From NCBI RefSeq assembly GCF_013409645.1, contig NZ_JACCBG010000001.1:124001-188000 (forward strand): 64,000 bases of DNA. The letters run 5' to 3'. This DNA comes from Nocardioides panaciterrulae (lineage in GTDB: Bacteria > Actinomycetota > Actinomycetes > Propionibacteriales > Nocardioidaceae). The notes below the pieces were generated by a model. The model was not told the origin of the DNA, ran no database searches, and worked only from the letters and a program-made list of their open reading frames with translations. Positions 16,269 through 24,540 of this stretch are shown here, one piece after another. The position numbers were made by a program, and so were the translations under genes. Position 1 is the stretch's first letter, and each line of letters starts with the position of its first letter.

Positions 16269-17192
16269 ATGCGCATCTTCTTCACCGGGGGCAGTGGCAA
16301 GGCCGGCAGGCACGTCGCGCCGTACCTCGCCGCCCAGGGCCACCACGTCACCAACGCCGACCTCGTCCCGCTGGGCCACCCCGCCGTGGCGGACCTCCGC
16401 GTCGACCTCACCGACGCCGGCGAGACCTATTCGGCGCTGGCCGGGCTCGCCACCTTCGAGGAGCTGGACCTGCCCGAGAAGCCCACCTACGACGCGGTCG
16501 TGCACTTCGCCGCGATCCCCCGCATCCTGCTGACGTCAGACGCGGCGACGTACGCCGCGAACGTGCTCAGCACCTACAACGTGCTCGAGGCCGCCACCCC
16601 GCTGGGGGTGCGCAAGATCGTGTTCGCGTCCTCGGAGACGACCTACGGGATCTGCTTCGCGCAGGGCGAGCGGCGCCCGCGCTACCTCCCGGTCGACGAG
16701 GAGCACCCGACCGTCCCCGAGGACTCCTACGCGATGTCGAAGGTTGCCGGCGAGGCGACCGCCCGCTCCTTCCAGGCCCGCACCGGGGCGGACGTCTACG
16801 GGCTGCGGATCAACAACGTCATCGAGCCGCACGAGTACGCCGAGCTGTTCCCCGACTTCCTCGCTGACCCGGCGCTGCGGCGGCGCAACATCTTCGCCTA
16901 CATCGACACCCGCGACCTGGGCCAGATGGTCCAGCGCTGCCTGGAGACCGACGGGCTCGGCTACGAGGTCTTCAACGTCGCGAACGCCGACCTGTCCGTG
17001 GCCTCGACGACGCAGGAGATCCGGGAGCGGTTCTACGACGGCGTGGAGGTGCGCCGCGAGCTGGGACGCGACGAGACCTTCTACTCCATCGACAAGGCGC
17101 GCGACCTGCTCGGCTACGCTCCTCGCCATTCCTGGCGCGATGTCCTGGCCGACCCCGGTGCCCGGAGCGAGACCGGGACCGGGAGGAGCTGA
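16269..17192 (+). CDS. NAD-dependent epimerase/dehydratase (extended SDR)
   Basis: A 307-residue extended short-chain dehydrogenase, likely acting on a nucleotide sugar. TGGSGKAGRH (6-15) is the NAD(P)-binding glycine motif; VVHFAAIP, FASSETTYG (catalytic Ser/Thr) and YAMSK (catalytic Tyr-x3-Lys) complete the active site. YIDTRDLGQMVQRCLE is the usual substrate-side helix. The true substrate is unknown. ATG 16269 is the start. The stop is 6 nt before the DHFR-like gene, so both are probably co-transcribed. Confidence 0.85.
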   Translation: MRIFFTGGSGKAGRHVAPYLAAQGHHVTNADLVPLGHPAVADLRVDLTDAGETYSALAGLATFEELDLPEKPTYDAVVHFAAIPRILLTSDAATYAANVLSTYNVLEAATPLGVRKIVFASSETTYGICFAQGERRPRYLPVDEEHPTVPEDSYAMSKVAGEATARSFQARTGADVYGLRINNVIEPHEYAELFPDFLADPALRRRNIFAYIDTRDLGQMVQRCLETDGLGYEVFNVANADLSVASTTQEIRERFYDGVEVRRELGRDETFYSIDKARDLLGYAPRHSWRDVLADPGARSETGTGRS

Positions 17193-17198
17193 ACCGCC

Positions 17199-17741
17199 AT
17201 GCGCAAGCTCGTGGCCTACATGATCGTGTCGGCGGACGGGGTCGCGCAGGACCCCGAGGAGTTCGTGTCCGACTTCGACGAGGAGATGGATGCCGACCTC
17301 GCCGAGGCGATCGAGACCCAGGACACCGTCCTGCTCGGCCGCACGATGCACGACCAGTGGTCGCGCTACTGGCCCGACGCCGAGCACCAGCCCTTCGCCG
17401 ACTTCATCAACACCGTGCAGAAGTACGTCGCGACCGCGACCCCGCTGATGGGCGGGTGGACGAACGCGGAGGCCATCTCGGGCCCGGTCGACGACTTCGT
17501 CCGGGCGCTCAAGGCGAGCGACGAGGGCGGCGACATCGGGGTCCACGGCAGCATCACGCTCACGCAGTCGCTGCTGGCCTCGGGGCTGGTCGACGAGCTC
17601 CGGCTGCTCGTGGCGCCGTGCGTGGTCGGCCGCGGTCGCCGCCTGTTCCAGGACGACGTGGCGCACTCCCTCGAGCTGGTCCGCAGCACCAGCACCCCGT
17701 CCGGCTCGCTGCTCGTGCACTACCGGGTGCGCACCGACTGA
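17199..17741 (+). CDS. dihydrofolate reductase family protein (RibD C-terminal-like)
   Basis: A 180-residue NADPH-dependent reductase-fold protein. It opens with RKLVAYMIVSADGVAQDP and has LLGRTMHDQW and GDIGVHGSITLTQSLLASGLVDELRLLVAPCVVGRGRRLF, split here into VHGSITLTQSLL and DELRLLV, the cofactor-binding core of the YwjB/RibD_C group. These actinobacterial proteins seldom act as true DHFRs; the substrate is not known. It follows the epimerase by 6 nt. Its stop codon lies in the first of four 13-nt tandem repeats. Confidence 0.85.
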   Translation: MRKLVAYMIVSADGVAQDPEEFVSDFDEEMDADLAEAIETQDTVLLGRTMHDQWSRYWPDAEHQPFADFINTVQKYVATATPLMGGWTNAEAISGPVDDFVRALKASDEGGDIGVHGSITLTQSLLASGLVDELRLLVAPCVVGRGRRLFQDDVAHSLELVRSTSTPSGSLLVHYRVRTD

Positions 17742-17787
17742 GGCGCCCGACTGAGGCGCCCGACTGAGGCGCCCGGCTGAGGCGCCG
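17736..17787. repeat. four tandem 13-nt repeats
   Basis: GACTGAGGCGCCC occurs three times in a row (17736-17774) and a variant GGCTGAGGCGCCG follows. The first unit contains the stop codon of the DHFR-like gene, so every unit offers a TGA. Confidence 0.85.
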
Positions 17788-17801
17788 GCGCCCCGGCACC
17801 C

Positions 17802-19397
17802 TCAGCGCGGCAGGTGCACCAGCCCCCAGCCTGTGAAGGCGGGCAGCTCGGCGACCAGGTAGTCGCCGTCGCGGACGGCCGGCAGATCCACCAGCTCCGG
17901 GCCGTGCTCCGGACTGCCGAACAGCAGCCGCTCGCCGGCCCACCGGACCCGGACCGTGACCGACCCGACCGGGAGCGACGGCTGCTTGGGCCGGTTCCAC
18001 TCCAGGTCCTCCTGGCCTGCCAGGTCGATCAGGTGCAGCGTCATGCCCAGCGCCGAGGACCGGGCCACGACCCACAGGCTCCCGGCGACGGGGTCCGGGC
18101 TCACCGGGACGGCGGCGGTGACCGCGAGGTCGTCGTTCTCGTCCCCGGACAGGTGCGAGTGGGTGATGGTGCGGGCCTTCGGTGCGTGCAGCAGGTCCCC
18201 GTTGGCCACGGCGAAGTCGAACCAGTCCCGCAGCAACCGGCCGGTCCCGGCGTCGACCCGCGCGAAGTTCGGGTAGTAGGGGTGGGTCAGCACCCCGTCG
18301 CCCTCCCCGCAGAGCAGGTGGTGGCCGCCGTGGGCCCAGATCGTCGCCAGCGCCAGCCGCGCCGCCCACTCCGCGCCGGGCGTGCTGCCGTCGGCGAACG
18401 GCACCAGGTAGGCCGCGAGCACCACCGGGCGTCCCGGCGCGGAGAGCCGGGCGGCCTCGATCAGCGCGACGAGGTGGCGGTACTCCCGGTGCGGGTCCCA
18501 CACCTCGACGTACGTCGTGTCCAGCGGCGCCGCCACGCTGGTCCAGGTCGGGTAGTCGTTGACGTTGTTGAAGAACAGCGTCGCCTCCGGCAGCGCACGC
18601 CGGACCTCGCGCAGGAACGGCGGGAACAGCTCGGCGAGGTCCAGCGGCCGGCCCTCGTGGTCCCACGCGATCTTCGGGAAGCCGTAGGTGTCGAGGTGCA
18701 GCCCGTCGAAGCCCAGCTCGTCCACCGCGCGCCGGAACTGCCCGATGATGTGGTCGTGCCAGGGATTGTCCGGGGCGAGGTTGCCGATCTTGAGCAGGTC
18801 GGCCAGCGCGTACGCCGTCCCGTCGCGGTGGTAGAGCAGCTGGTCGGGGTGCTCCTCGGCGTAGTCCATCGCCACGCCGTAGACGGCGGCGTACCCGACC
18901 GCCGACGCGCCGACCTCGCGGCAGGCCGCGATCAGCGACCGTGTGGTCCGGTGCGAGAGGTCGCGGCCGCAGATGTCGGTGAACTCCTCCGCGCTCCCGA
19001 CCAGGTCGGCGTGCCGGTAGGCCCAGTCGTAGAACTGGACCGCGGTCAGGTGCAACCGGCGCAGGCCGAGGCTCGCAGCCGCGGTCTCCTCCGGGGACCG
19101 GCCCGGCCCGAACTCGGAGAGGAAGCCGTAGCGCGGGCGGTCGACCGGAGCGGCGAGCACGTCGAACGCGCTGGTGACCGGCGCCTCGTCCTCACCCAGC
19201 AGGCGTACGGCGTAGCCGCCGACCGGCAGCACGCCCAGGTCGAGCAGCCGACCGGGTGGCACCTGCTCGTCGCGGACCCTCTCGCCGAGCCGGGTCACCA
19301 CCAGCCGGGCCGGCGCAGCGGCGCCGGTCCACTCCAGGACCACCGGCTGGTCCGGGGCGAACGTCGCGTGGGTCGGGACCAGGTCCTGCCCGCTCAT
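17802..19397 (-). CDS. GH66 glycoside hydrolase (dextranase/cycloisomaltooligosaccharide glucanotransferase type)
   Basis: A 531-residue GH66 enzyme acting on alpha-1,6-glucans. An N-terminal beta domain (1-80) precedes a TIM barrel. AVQFYDWAYRH (119-129) is a family hallmark; GFDGLHLDTYG contains the likely nucleophile Asp236 and TTYVEVWD the likely acid/base Glu298. A C-terminal beta domain ends at ELPAFTGWGLVHLPR. There is no signal peptide, so unlike secreted dextranases it should work in the cytoplasm on imported sugars. It is the last gene of the sugar operon and its ATG overlaps the stop of the GH13 gene by 4 nt. Confidence 0.82.
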   Translation of the reverse strand: MSGQDLVPTHATFAPDQPVVLEWTGAAAPARLVVTRLGERVRDEQVPPGRLLDLGVLPVGGYAVRLLGEDEAPVTSAFDVLAAPVDRPRYGFLSEFGPGRSPEETAAASLGLRRLHLTAVQFYDWAYRHADLVGSAEEFTDICGRDLSHRTTRSLIAACREVGASAVGYAAVYGVAMDYAEEHPDQLLYHRDGTAYALADLLKIGNLAPDNPWHDHIIGQFRRAVDELGFDGLHLDTYGFPKIAWDHEGRPLDLAELFPPFLREVRRALPEATLFFNNVNDYPTWTSVAAPLDTTYVEVWDPHREYRHLVALIEAARLSAPGRPVVLAAYLVPFADGSTPGAEWAARLALATIWAHGGHHLLCGEGDGVLTHPYYPNFARVDAGTGRLLRDWFDFAVANGDLLHAPKARTITHSHLSGDENDDLAVTAAVPVSPDPVAGSLWVVARSSALGMTLHLIDLAGQEDLEWNRPKQPSLPVGSVTVRVRWAGERLLFGSPEHGPELVDLPAVRDGDYLVAELPAFTGWGLVHLPR

Positions 19398-21148
19398 CGT
19401 CCGTGCTCCCGCCGCAGGACCCGGGCCTCCCAGGCCACGAGGTCGGGTCCGACCGAGCCCGCCACGTTGCCGAGGAGCAGCGGAGCGTCCAGCCACTCCT
19501 CCCACCCCGGGACCGCCGGGCGGACCGGGTCGCCGGAGAAGTTCGCGACGCAGAGCAGCTCCACCTCGCCCAGCCGCCGGGTGAACGCGTAGACCACAGG
19601 GTCGTCCTCGAGCAGCATCGTGAAGTCGCCCAGGGCGACCGCCGGCTCCGACTTCCGCAGCGCGATCAGCCGCCGGTAGTGGTGGAAGACCGAGTCGGGG
19701 TCGGCCAGCGCGGCCGCGGCGTTGATCTCGTCGTGGTTGGGGTTGACCGCCAGCCAGGGGGTCCCGGTGGTGAAGCCGGCGTTCGGCGAGGCGTCCCACT
19801 GCATGGGCGTCCGGGCGTTGTCCCTGCTCATCGCGCGCAGCGCGCGCAGCACGTCGGCGGGCTGCTCGCCGAGCCCCACCGCGTGCCGGTAGTGGTTGAC
19901 CGACTCGATGTCGCGGAAGTCCTCGATCGCGGCGAAGGGCGCGTTGGTCATGCCGAGCTCCTCGCCCTGGTAGACGTACGGCGTCCCGCGGTGCAGGTGC
20001 AGCACGGTGCCGAGCAGCTTGGCCGAGCGCACCCGGTGCGCGCCGTCGTCCCCGAAGCGGGACACCACCCGCGGCTGGTCGTGGTTGTTCCAGTAGAGGC
20101 TGTTCCAGCCGGCCTTCGCCAGGCCCTCCTGCCAGCGCCCCAGCGACTCCCTGAGCGCGGTGAGCCGGAACGGCAGCACGTCCCACTTGCCCTCGCCCTG
20201 GTCGACGCCCACGTGCTCGAACTGGAAGACCATGTCCACCTCGCGCCGCTCGGGATCGGTGAACAGCTGCGCCTCCTCGACGGTCACCCCCGGCATCTCG
20301 CCGACGGTCAGCAGGGTGGCCTCGTGACCGGCCACCACCTCGGCGTGCATCTCGGCGAGGAACTCGTGGATGCGGGGCCCGCCCAGGAAGTACGCCGCGC
20401 CGTCGCCGTGCGCCGCGCCCTCGGCCACGGGGCCGTCGGTCAGCGGCAGCTGCTTGGAGATCATGTTGATGACGTCCATCCGGAACCCGTCGACGCCGCG
20501 GTCGAGCCACCAGCGCATCATCGCGTGGACGGCGTGCCGGACCTCGGGGTTCTCCCAGTTCAGGTCGGGCTGCTTGCGGCTGAACAGGTGCAGGTAGTAC
20601 TCGCCGGACGCCTCGTCGTACTCCCACGCGGGCCCGGAGAAGAACGAGCCCCAGTTCGTGGGCTCGGCGCCCGGCTCACCGGGCGTGCTGCCGGGCCGGG
20701 CGGGCCGCCACCAGTACCAGTCGCGCTTGGGCGAGTCGGTCGAGGACCGCGACTCGACGAACCACGGGTGCTCGTCGGAGGTGTGGTTGACCACCAGGTC
20801 CATCACGACCCGGAGGCCGCGCGCGTGGGCCTGGGCGATCAGGTCGTCGAGGTCGGCGAGCGAGCCGAACAGCGGGTCGACGCCCTGGTAGTCGCTGATG
20901 TCGTAGCCGTTGTCGTCCTGCGGCGAGGGGTAGATCGGGCTGAGCCACAGCACGTCGACACCGAGCTGCTGGAGGTAGTCCAAGCGCGAGGTGATGCCGC
21001 GCAGGTCGCCGACCCCGTCGCCGTCGGCGTCGGCGAAGCTGCGCGGGTAGACCTGGTAGACGACCGAGCTGGTCCACCAGGGGGCCTCGGGGCCGGGCTC
21101 GGGGCGGGACTCGGGGCGGGGCTCGGGAACGGACCCTGCGACGGTCAT
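19394..21148 (-). CDS. GH13 alpha-glucosidase, probable oligo-1,6-glucosidase
   Basis: A 584-residue cytoplasmic GH13_31-type glucosidase. Catalytic residues: Asp225 (GFRMDVINM), Glu284 (TVGEMPG), Asp357 (NNHDQPR); DLVVNHTSDEHPWF and YDISDYQGVDPLFG are conserved regions. The residue after the nucleophile is Val, which in characterised family members marks alpha-1,6 (isomaltose) rather than alpha-1,4 preference. This agrees with the GH66 partner. ATG 21148 has AAGGGA 8 nt upstream; ATG 21157 lies too close to that site. The operon continues without a gap into GH66. Confidence 0.9.
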   Translation of the reverse strand: MTVAGSVPEPRPESRPEPGPEAPWWTSSVVYQVYPRSFADADGDGVGDLRGITSRLDYLQQLGVDVLWLSPIYPSPQDDNGYDISDYQGVDPLFGSLADLDDLIAQAHARGLRVVMDLVVNHTSDEHPWFVESRSSTDSPKRDWYWWRPARPGSTPGEPGAEPTNWGSFFSGPAWEYDEASGEYYLHLFSRKQPDLNWENPEVRHAVHAMMRWWLDRGVDGFRMDVINMISKQLPLTDGPVAEGAAHGDGAAYFLGGPRIHEFLAEMHAEVVAGHEATLLTVGEMPGVTVEEAQLFTDPERREVDMVFQFEHVGVDQGEGKWDVLPFRLTALRESLGRWQEGLAKAGWNSLYWNNHDQPRVVSRFGDDGAHRVRSAKLLGTVLHLHRGTPYVYQGEELGMTNAPFAAIEDFRDIESVNHYRHAVGLGEQPADVLRALRAMSRDNARTPMQWDASPNAGFTTGTPWLAVNPNHDEINAAAALADPDSVFHHYRRLIALRKSEPAVALGDFTMLLEDDPVVYAFTRRLGEVELLCVANFSGDPVRPAVPGWEEWLDAPLLLGNVAGSVGPDLVAWEARVLRREHGR

Positions 21149-21166
21149 GGGGATCATCCCTTCGGT

Positions 21167-22039
21167 TCAGCCCTTGAGGGCGCCGGCCTGCAGGCCGGAG
21201 ACGAAGTAGCGCTGGAAGACGACGAACACGGCGATCACCGGGACCACGGCGATGGTGGAGGCGGCGAACACCAGCCCCCAGGAGGTGCCGTGCTGGCCCT
21301 GGAAGAGCTGGATGGCCATCGGCAGCGTGCGGTTGTCCTTGGAGTCGATGATGGTCACCGCCCAGACGAACTCGTCCCAGGAGCCGAGGAACGTGAAGAT
21401 CGCGGCGGTCGCGAGGGCGGGACGGGCCAGCGGCAGCATCAGGTGCCAGTAGATGTGCCAGCGGTTCGCGCCGTCGATCAGCATGGCGTCGTCGAGCTCG
21501 CGCGGGATCCCGGCGAAGAACCCCCGCAACAGGAAGGTCGTGAACGCGAGCTGCCCGGCGACGTAGAACAGCACCAGGCCGGTGCGGCTGTCGAGCACGC
21601 CGAGGTCGCGGGCCACGAAGTACTGCGGGATCAGCAGCATCATCGCGGGGATCATCAAGGTGGCGATCATCGCGTAGAACATCGCCTTCTTGCCGACGAA
21701 CTCGAAGCGGGCGAACGCGTAGGCCATCATCGATCCGAACAGCAGCACCAGCGCCACCGTGGCCAGCGCGACGGCCGCGCTGTTGAGGAAGTAGCGGCCG
21801 AAGCCGCTGGAGGTCCACGCCCGGACGTAGTTGTCCAGCGTCGGGTGGTCGGGCACCAGGCTCGGGGTGAGGACGAAGCTCTGCTGCTTGAGCGAGGTGG
21901 CGATCATCATCGCGAACGGCAGCACCATCACCGCGGCCCCGACGAGCAGCACCACGAAGCGTCCGGTGGTCCGCGCGGACGGCCGGCTCATCGGGCGGGC
22001 CGGCGGGCGGGTCGGCGGGCCGGTCGGGGGGCGGGTCAC
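21167..22039 (-). CDS. carbohydrate ABC transporter permease (MalG-type)
   Basis: Inner-membrane permease of 290 residues with six predicted helices. The EAA-type loop (ELDDAMLIDGANRWHIYWHL) that docks the ATPase is intact. It pairs with the MalF-type permease; its GTG start overlaps that gene's stop by 4 nt. No ATPase gene is in the operon, as usual in actinobacteria where a shared MsiK-like ATPase serves several importers (inference). A Pro/Arg-rich N-terminal tail of about 25 residues precedes the first helix. Confidence 0.9.
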   Translation of the reverse strand: MTRPPTGPPTRPPARPMSRPSARTTGRFVVLLVGAAVMVLPFAMMIATSLKQQSFVLTPSLVPDHPTLDNYVRAWTSSGFGRYFLNSAAVALATVALVLLFGSMMAYAFARFEFVGKKAMFYAMIATLMIPAMMLLIPQYFVARDLGVLDSRTGLVLFYVAGQLAFTTFLLRGFFAGIPRELDDAMLIDGANRWHIYWHLMLPLARPALATAAIFTFLGSWDEFVWAVTIIDSKDNRTLPMAIQLFQGQHGTSWGLVFAASTIAVVPVIAVFVVFQRYFVSGLQAGALKG

Positions 22040-23037
22040 GAGGCCTCCTCGTCGTAGCGGAACAGCCTCATCTGGGCGAAGCTGAGCGCGAAGATGATGA
22101 TCGCCAGCAGGTAGGCGATCGCCGAGCCGTAGCTGAACTCCAGGAAGTCGAACGCCTGCTTGTACATGTAGGTCAGGACCACCTGGGTGTCGTTGGCGGG
22201 GCCGCCACCGGTCATGACGAAGACCGAGATGAAGACGTTGAACCCGCCGATGACCAGCATGACCGTCACGAACAGTGCGACCGGGCGCAGCTGCGGCAGC
22301 GTCACCGCGAAGAACCGGCGGACCGGTCCGGCTCCGTCGACGCTGGCGGCGTCGAGCAGGTCCTTCGGCACGGCCTGCAGGGCGGCCAGGAAGATCAGCA
22401 TCGACCAGCCGGCACCCTTCCAGATGCCGAGCAGGCTGAGCACGACCATCGCCGGCCACCGGCTGCCGAGCCAGTTGATCGGCTCCGAGCCGATCCCCAG
22501 CCCGTCGTGCAGGACGTGGTTGACCAGGCCGCTGCTGGTCGCGAAGAGGTACTCGAAGACCAGCGACACCACGACCCAGCTGGTGATGACCGGCAGGTAG
22601 TAGAGCACCCGGAAGGCGACCTTGCCGGCGATCGCCTTGTTCAGCAGCAGCGCCAGGGCCAGGCCGAGGATCATCTGGGTGGGCACGGTCGCGACCATGT
22701 AGACGCCGGTGTTGACCAGGCTCTTCCAGAAGATCGGGTCGTGCAGGGCCCGGTCGTAGTGCTTCAGGCCCACGAACGGACTCGGCAGCCCCGGGTTGAA
22801 CTGCCAGTCCAGCAGGCTCATCCGGGCCGCCTGCACGATCGGCCAGAGCACGAGCCCGACGAAGAGCACCATGCCGGGCAGCAGGAAGAGGTACGGCGTG
22901 AGCCGGGAGCCGTGCCCGGTCCCGCCCGAGGGGGCGGGCCCCCGGCGGGGGCGGGCGCGGCGGCCCGACCCCGGGCGGGGGACGCGGGGGCGGGCCGCCG
23001 GGGTGGCGCCGGTCGTCGGTGAGGCGGTATCGGTCAT
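22036..23037 (-). CDS. carbohydrate ABC transporter permease (MalF-type)
   Basis: Inner-membrane permease of 333 residues. A Pro/Arg-rich cytoplasmic N-terminus (about 45 residues) is followed by six helices starting at LTPYLFLLPGMVLFVGLVLW. The coupling loop is DLLDAASVDGAGPVRRFFAV. It lies 24 nt downstream of the binding-protein gene and overlaps the MalG-type gene by 4 nt, so the three form one importer. Confidence 0.9.
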   Translation of the reverse strand: MTDTASPTTGATPAARPRVPRPGSGRRARPRRGPAPSGGTGHGSRLTPYLFLLPGMVLFVGLVLWPIVQAARMSLLDWQFNPGLPSPFVGLKHYDRALHDPIFWKSLVNTGVYMVATVPTQMILGLALALLLNKAIAGKVAFRVLYYLPVITSWVVVSLVFEYLFATSSGLVNHVLHDGLGIGSEPINWLGSRWPAMVVLSLLGIWKGAGWSMLIFLAALQAVPKDLLDAASVDGAGPVRRFFAVTLPQLRPVALFVTVMLVIGGFNVFISVFVMTGGGPANDTQVVLTYMYKQAFDFLEFSYGSAIAYLLAIIIFALSFAQMRLFRYDEEAS

Positions 23038-23061
23038 CGGTCAGCCACCAAGTCAGGTCGG

Positions 23062-24333
23062 TCAGGAGCTCGCGAGGATGCCGTCGATCTGCTTCGCGGC
23101 ACTGTCGAGGGCGGCCTGCACGGTGGTGTCGCCGGTGAACGCCTTCTGCACCTCGGTGCTCAGGATCGTCTCGATCTTCGGGTACTCCGGGTGGGGGAGC
23201 CGCGGCCGCGCCGTCTCGAGCTGCTTGGCGAAGATCCCGTAGTAGGGCTTGATGTCGGTCAGCTGCGAGCCGAGCGTGGACAGCACCGGCATCTGGCCGA
23301 CCTCGGCCATGTCCTTCTGGGCCTCGTCGGAGAGCAGGAACCGGATGAACTGCTCGGCGTCGCCCTTGGACGGGCAGCTGTTGGTCATCACGACGTCCTC
23401 GCCGCCGACGACCGAGATGGACCCGCCGGGGCCGGCGGGCATCATCGCGGTCTGCACCTGGAAGTCGGGGTTCTGGCTCGCGAAGATCGGGAGCATCCAC
23501 GGTCCGTCGAGCATGGTCGCGTAGTCGCCCTTGGGAAGGCCCACCGAGGTCTCCTCGCCGCCCTTGGCGCCGGTGATGATGTCGGGGAGCTCGCCCTCCT
23601 TGTAGAGGTCGACCAGCAGCTGCACACCGGCGACGGACTGCGGCGAGTTCAGGTAGCCGGTCGCCTTGGTCATGTCGGAGTTGGCCAGGTCGCCGCCGGC
23701 GGACCAGATCCACGGCATCAGGTTCCAGCCGGAGGTGCCGTTGTCGGCGAACGCGTAGTCGCCGGTGCCCTTGAGCCCGTCGGCGAGCTTGCGCATGTCG
23801 TCGAAGGTGGCGGGCGGCTTGCTCATCCCGGCCTCCTGGAGCGTGGCCTGGTTGTACATCAGCACCCGGGTGTTGGTGTCCAGCGGCAGCCCGTAGTGCT
23901 TCCCGTCGTACTCGGTGGTCGCGAGCGCGCCGTCGTAGGTCGTCGAGGCGATCTTGTCGAAGTCCGTCATCTCGTCGCTGAGCGGCGCGATCGTGCCGAG
24001 CTTGGCCAGCTCCGGGACCCAGATGATGTCGCTGCGGACCAGGCACGGCAGGGTGCCGCCCGCGGTGGCGGTGAGCAGCTTCTGGTGCAGGTCGTCGTAG
24101 GGATAGGGCACCGACTCGACCTTGATGCCGGGGTGGGACTTCTCGAAGGCCGGGATGACCTTGTCCTCGAGGGTCTTGATCTCGGGACTGTCGGCGCTGT
24201 AGGCGTGCCAGTACTTGATGACGGTGTTGCCCTGGGCGTCGGTGGTCGGCTTCTGGTCGCCCCCGCCGCAGGCGGTCAGGGTCAGCGCGACGCCCCCGAG
24301 GGCCAGCCAGCTCAGCGTCTTCGAGACTCTCAT
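23062..24333 (-). CDS. sugar ABC transporter substrate-binding lipoprotein
   Basis: A 423-residue extracytoplasmic solute-binding protein of family 1. Signal peptide with lipobox LTAC (Cys22) anchors it outside the membrane. YWHAYSADSPE, VIPAFEKSHPGIKVESV and the SVVGGEDVVMTNSCPSKGDAEQFIRFLLSDEAQ region are typical (quoted in part: AEQFIRFLLSDEAQ). Given the intracellular GH13/GH66 enzymes, the ligand is probably an isomalto-oligosaccharide or cyclic dextrin. ATG 24333 has GGAGA 7 nt upstream. First gene of the operon, opposite the ROK regulator. Confidence 0.9.
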   Translation of the reverse strand: MRVSKTLSWLALGGVALTLTACGGGDQKPTTDAQGNTVIKYWHAYSADSPEIKTLEDKVIPAFEKSHPGIKVESVPYPYDDLHQKLLTATAGGTLPCLVRSDIIWVPELAKLGTIAPLSDEMTDFDKIASTTYDGALATTEYDGKHYGLPLDTNTRVLMYNQATLQEAGMSKPPATFDDMRKLADGLKGTGDYAFADNGTSGWNLMPWIWSAGGDLANSDMTKATGYLNSPQSVAGVQLLVDLYKEGELPDIITGAKGGEETSVGLPKGDYATMLDGPWMLPIFASQNPDFQVQTAMMPAGPGGSISVVGGEDVVMTNSCPSKGDAEQFIRFLLSDEAQKDMAEVGQMPVLSTLGSQLTDIKPYYGIFAKQLETARPRLPHPEYPKIETILSTEVQKAFTGDTTVQAALDSAAKQIDGILASS

Positions 24334-24391
24334 GCTCGGTTCTCCGTTCTCGGCGAGTGGTCGGCGGCGTGCGAGACGTCGCTTGGGGAAT

Positions 24392-24421
24392 AAGTTGCAG
24401 CATGAAAAGAACTGGTGTCAA
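24392..24421 (-). promoter_or_regulatory. probable promoter of the sugar operon
   Basis: On the minus strand TTGACA (24416-24421) is followed after 18 nt by CAACTT (24392-24397), leaving a leader of about 50 nt to ATG 24333. Confidence 0.45.
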
Positions 24422-24449
24422 GAGTCACTGGCGGCCAGGCGTGAAATTC

Positions 24450-24464
24450 GCGCAACCGTTGCGC
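24450..24464. promoter_or_regulatory. palindromic operator candidate GCGCAACCGTTGCGC
   Basis: Perfect 7+1+7 inverted repeat in the space between the sugar operon and the ROK gene. It resembles sugar-regulator operators with a CG centre; the ROK protein is the obvious candidate binder. Confidence 0.5.
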
Positions 24465-24469
24465 TGAAC

Positions 24470-24482
24470 CGCGATCATCGCG
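24470..24482. promoter_or_regulatory. second palindrome CGCGATCATCGCG
   Basis: Perfect 6+1+6 inverted repeat six bases beyond the first palindrome, in the ROK-proximal part of the divergent region. Possibly a second operator half or the ROK autoregulatory site. Confidence 0.4.
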
Positions 24483-24540
24483 TTGAATTATCGCCATACT
24501 GCAAGGAACTATGGGTGTTGAGCGGGGAACGGAGATCGGT

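Noticed and set aside
19256-22057. A 933-codon open frame on the plus strand
   Set aside because: It opposes the GH66, GH13 and permease genes, all with clear catalytic motifs; its composition (His/Arg/Gly/Val) is typical of antisense frames.
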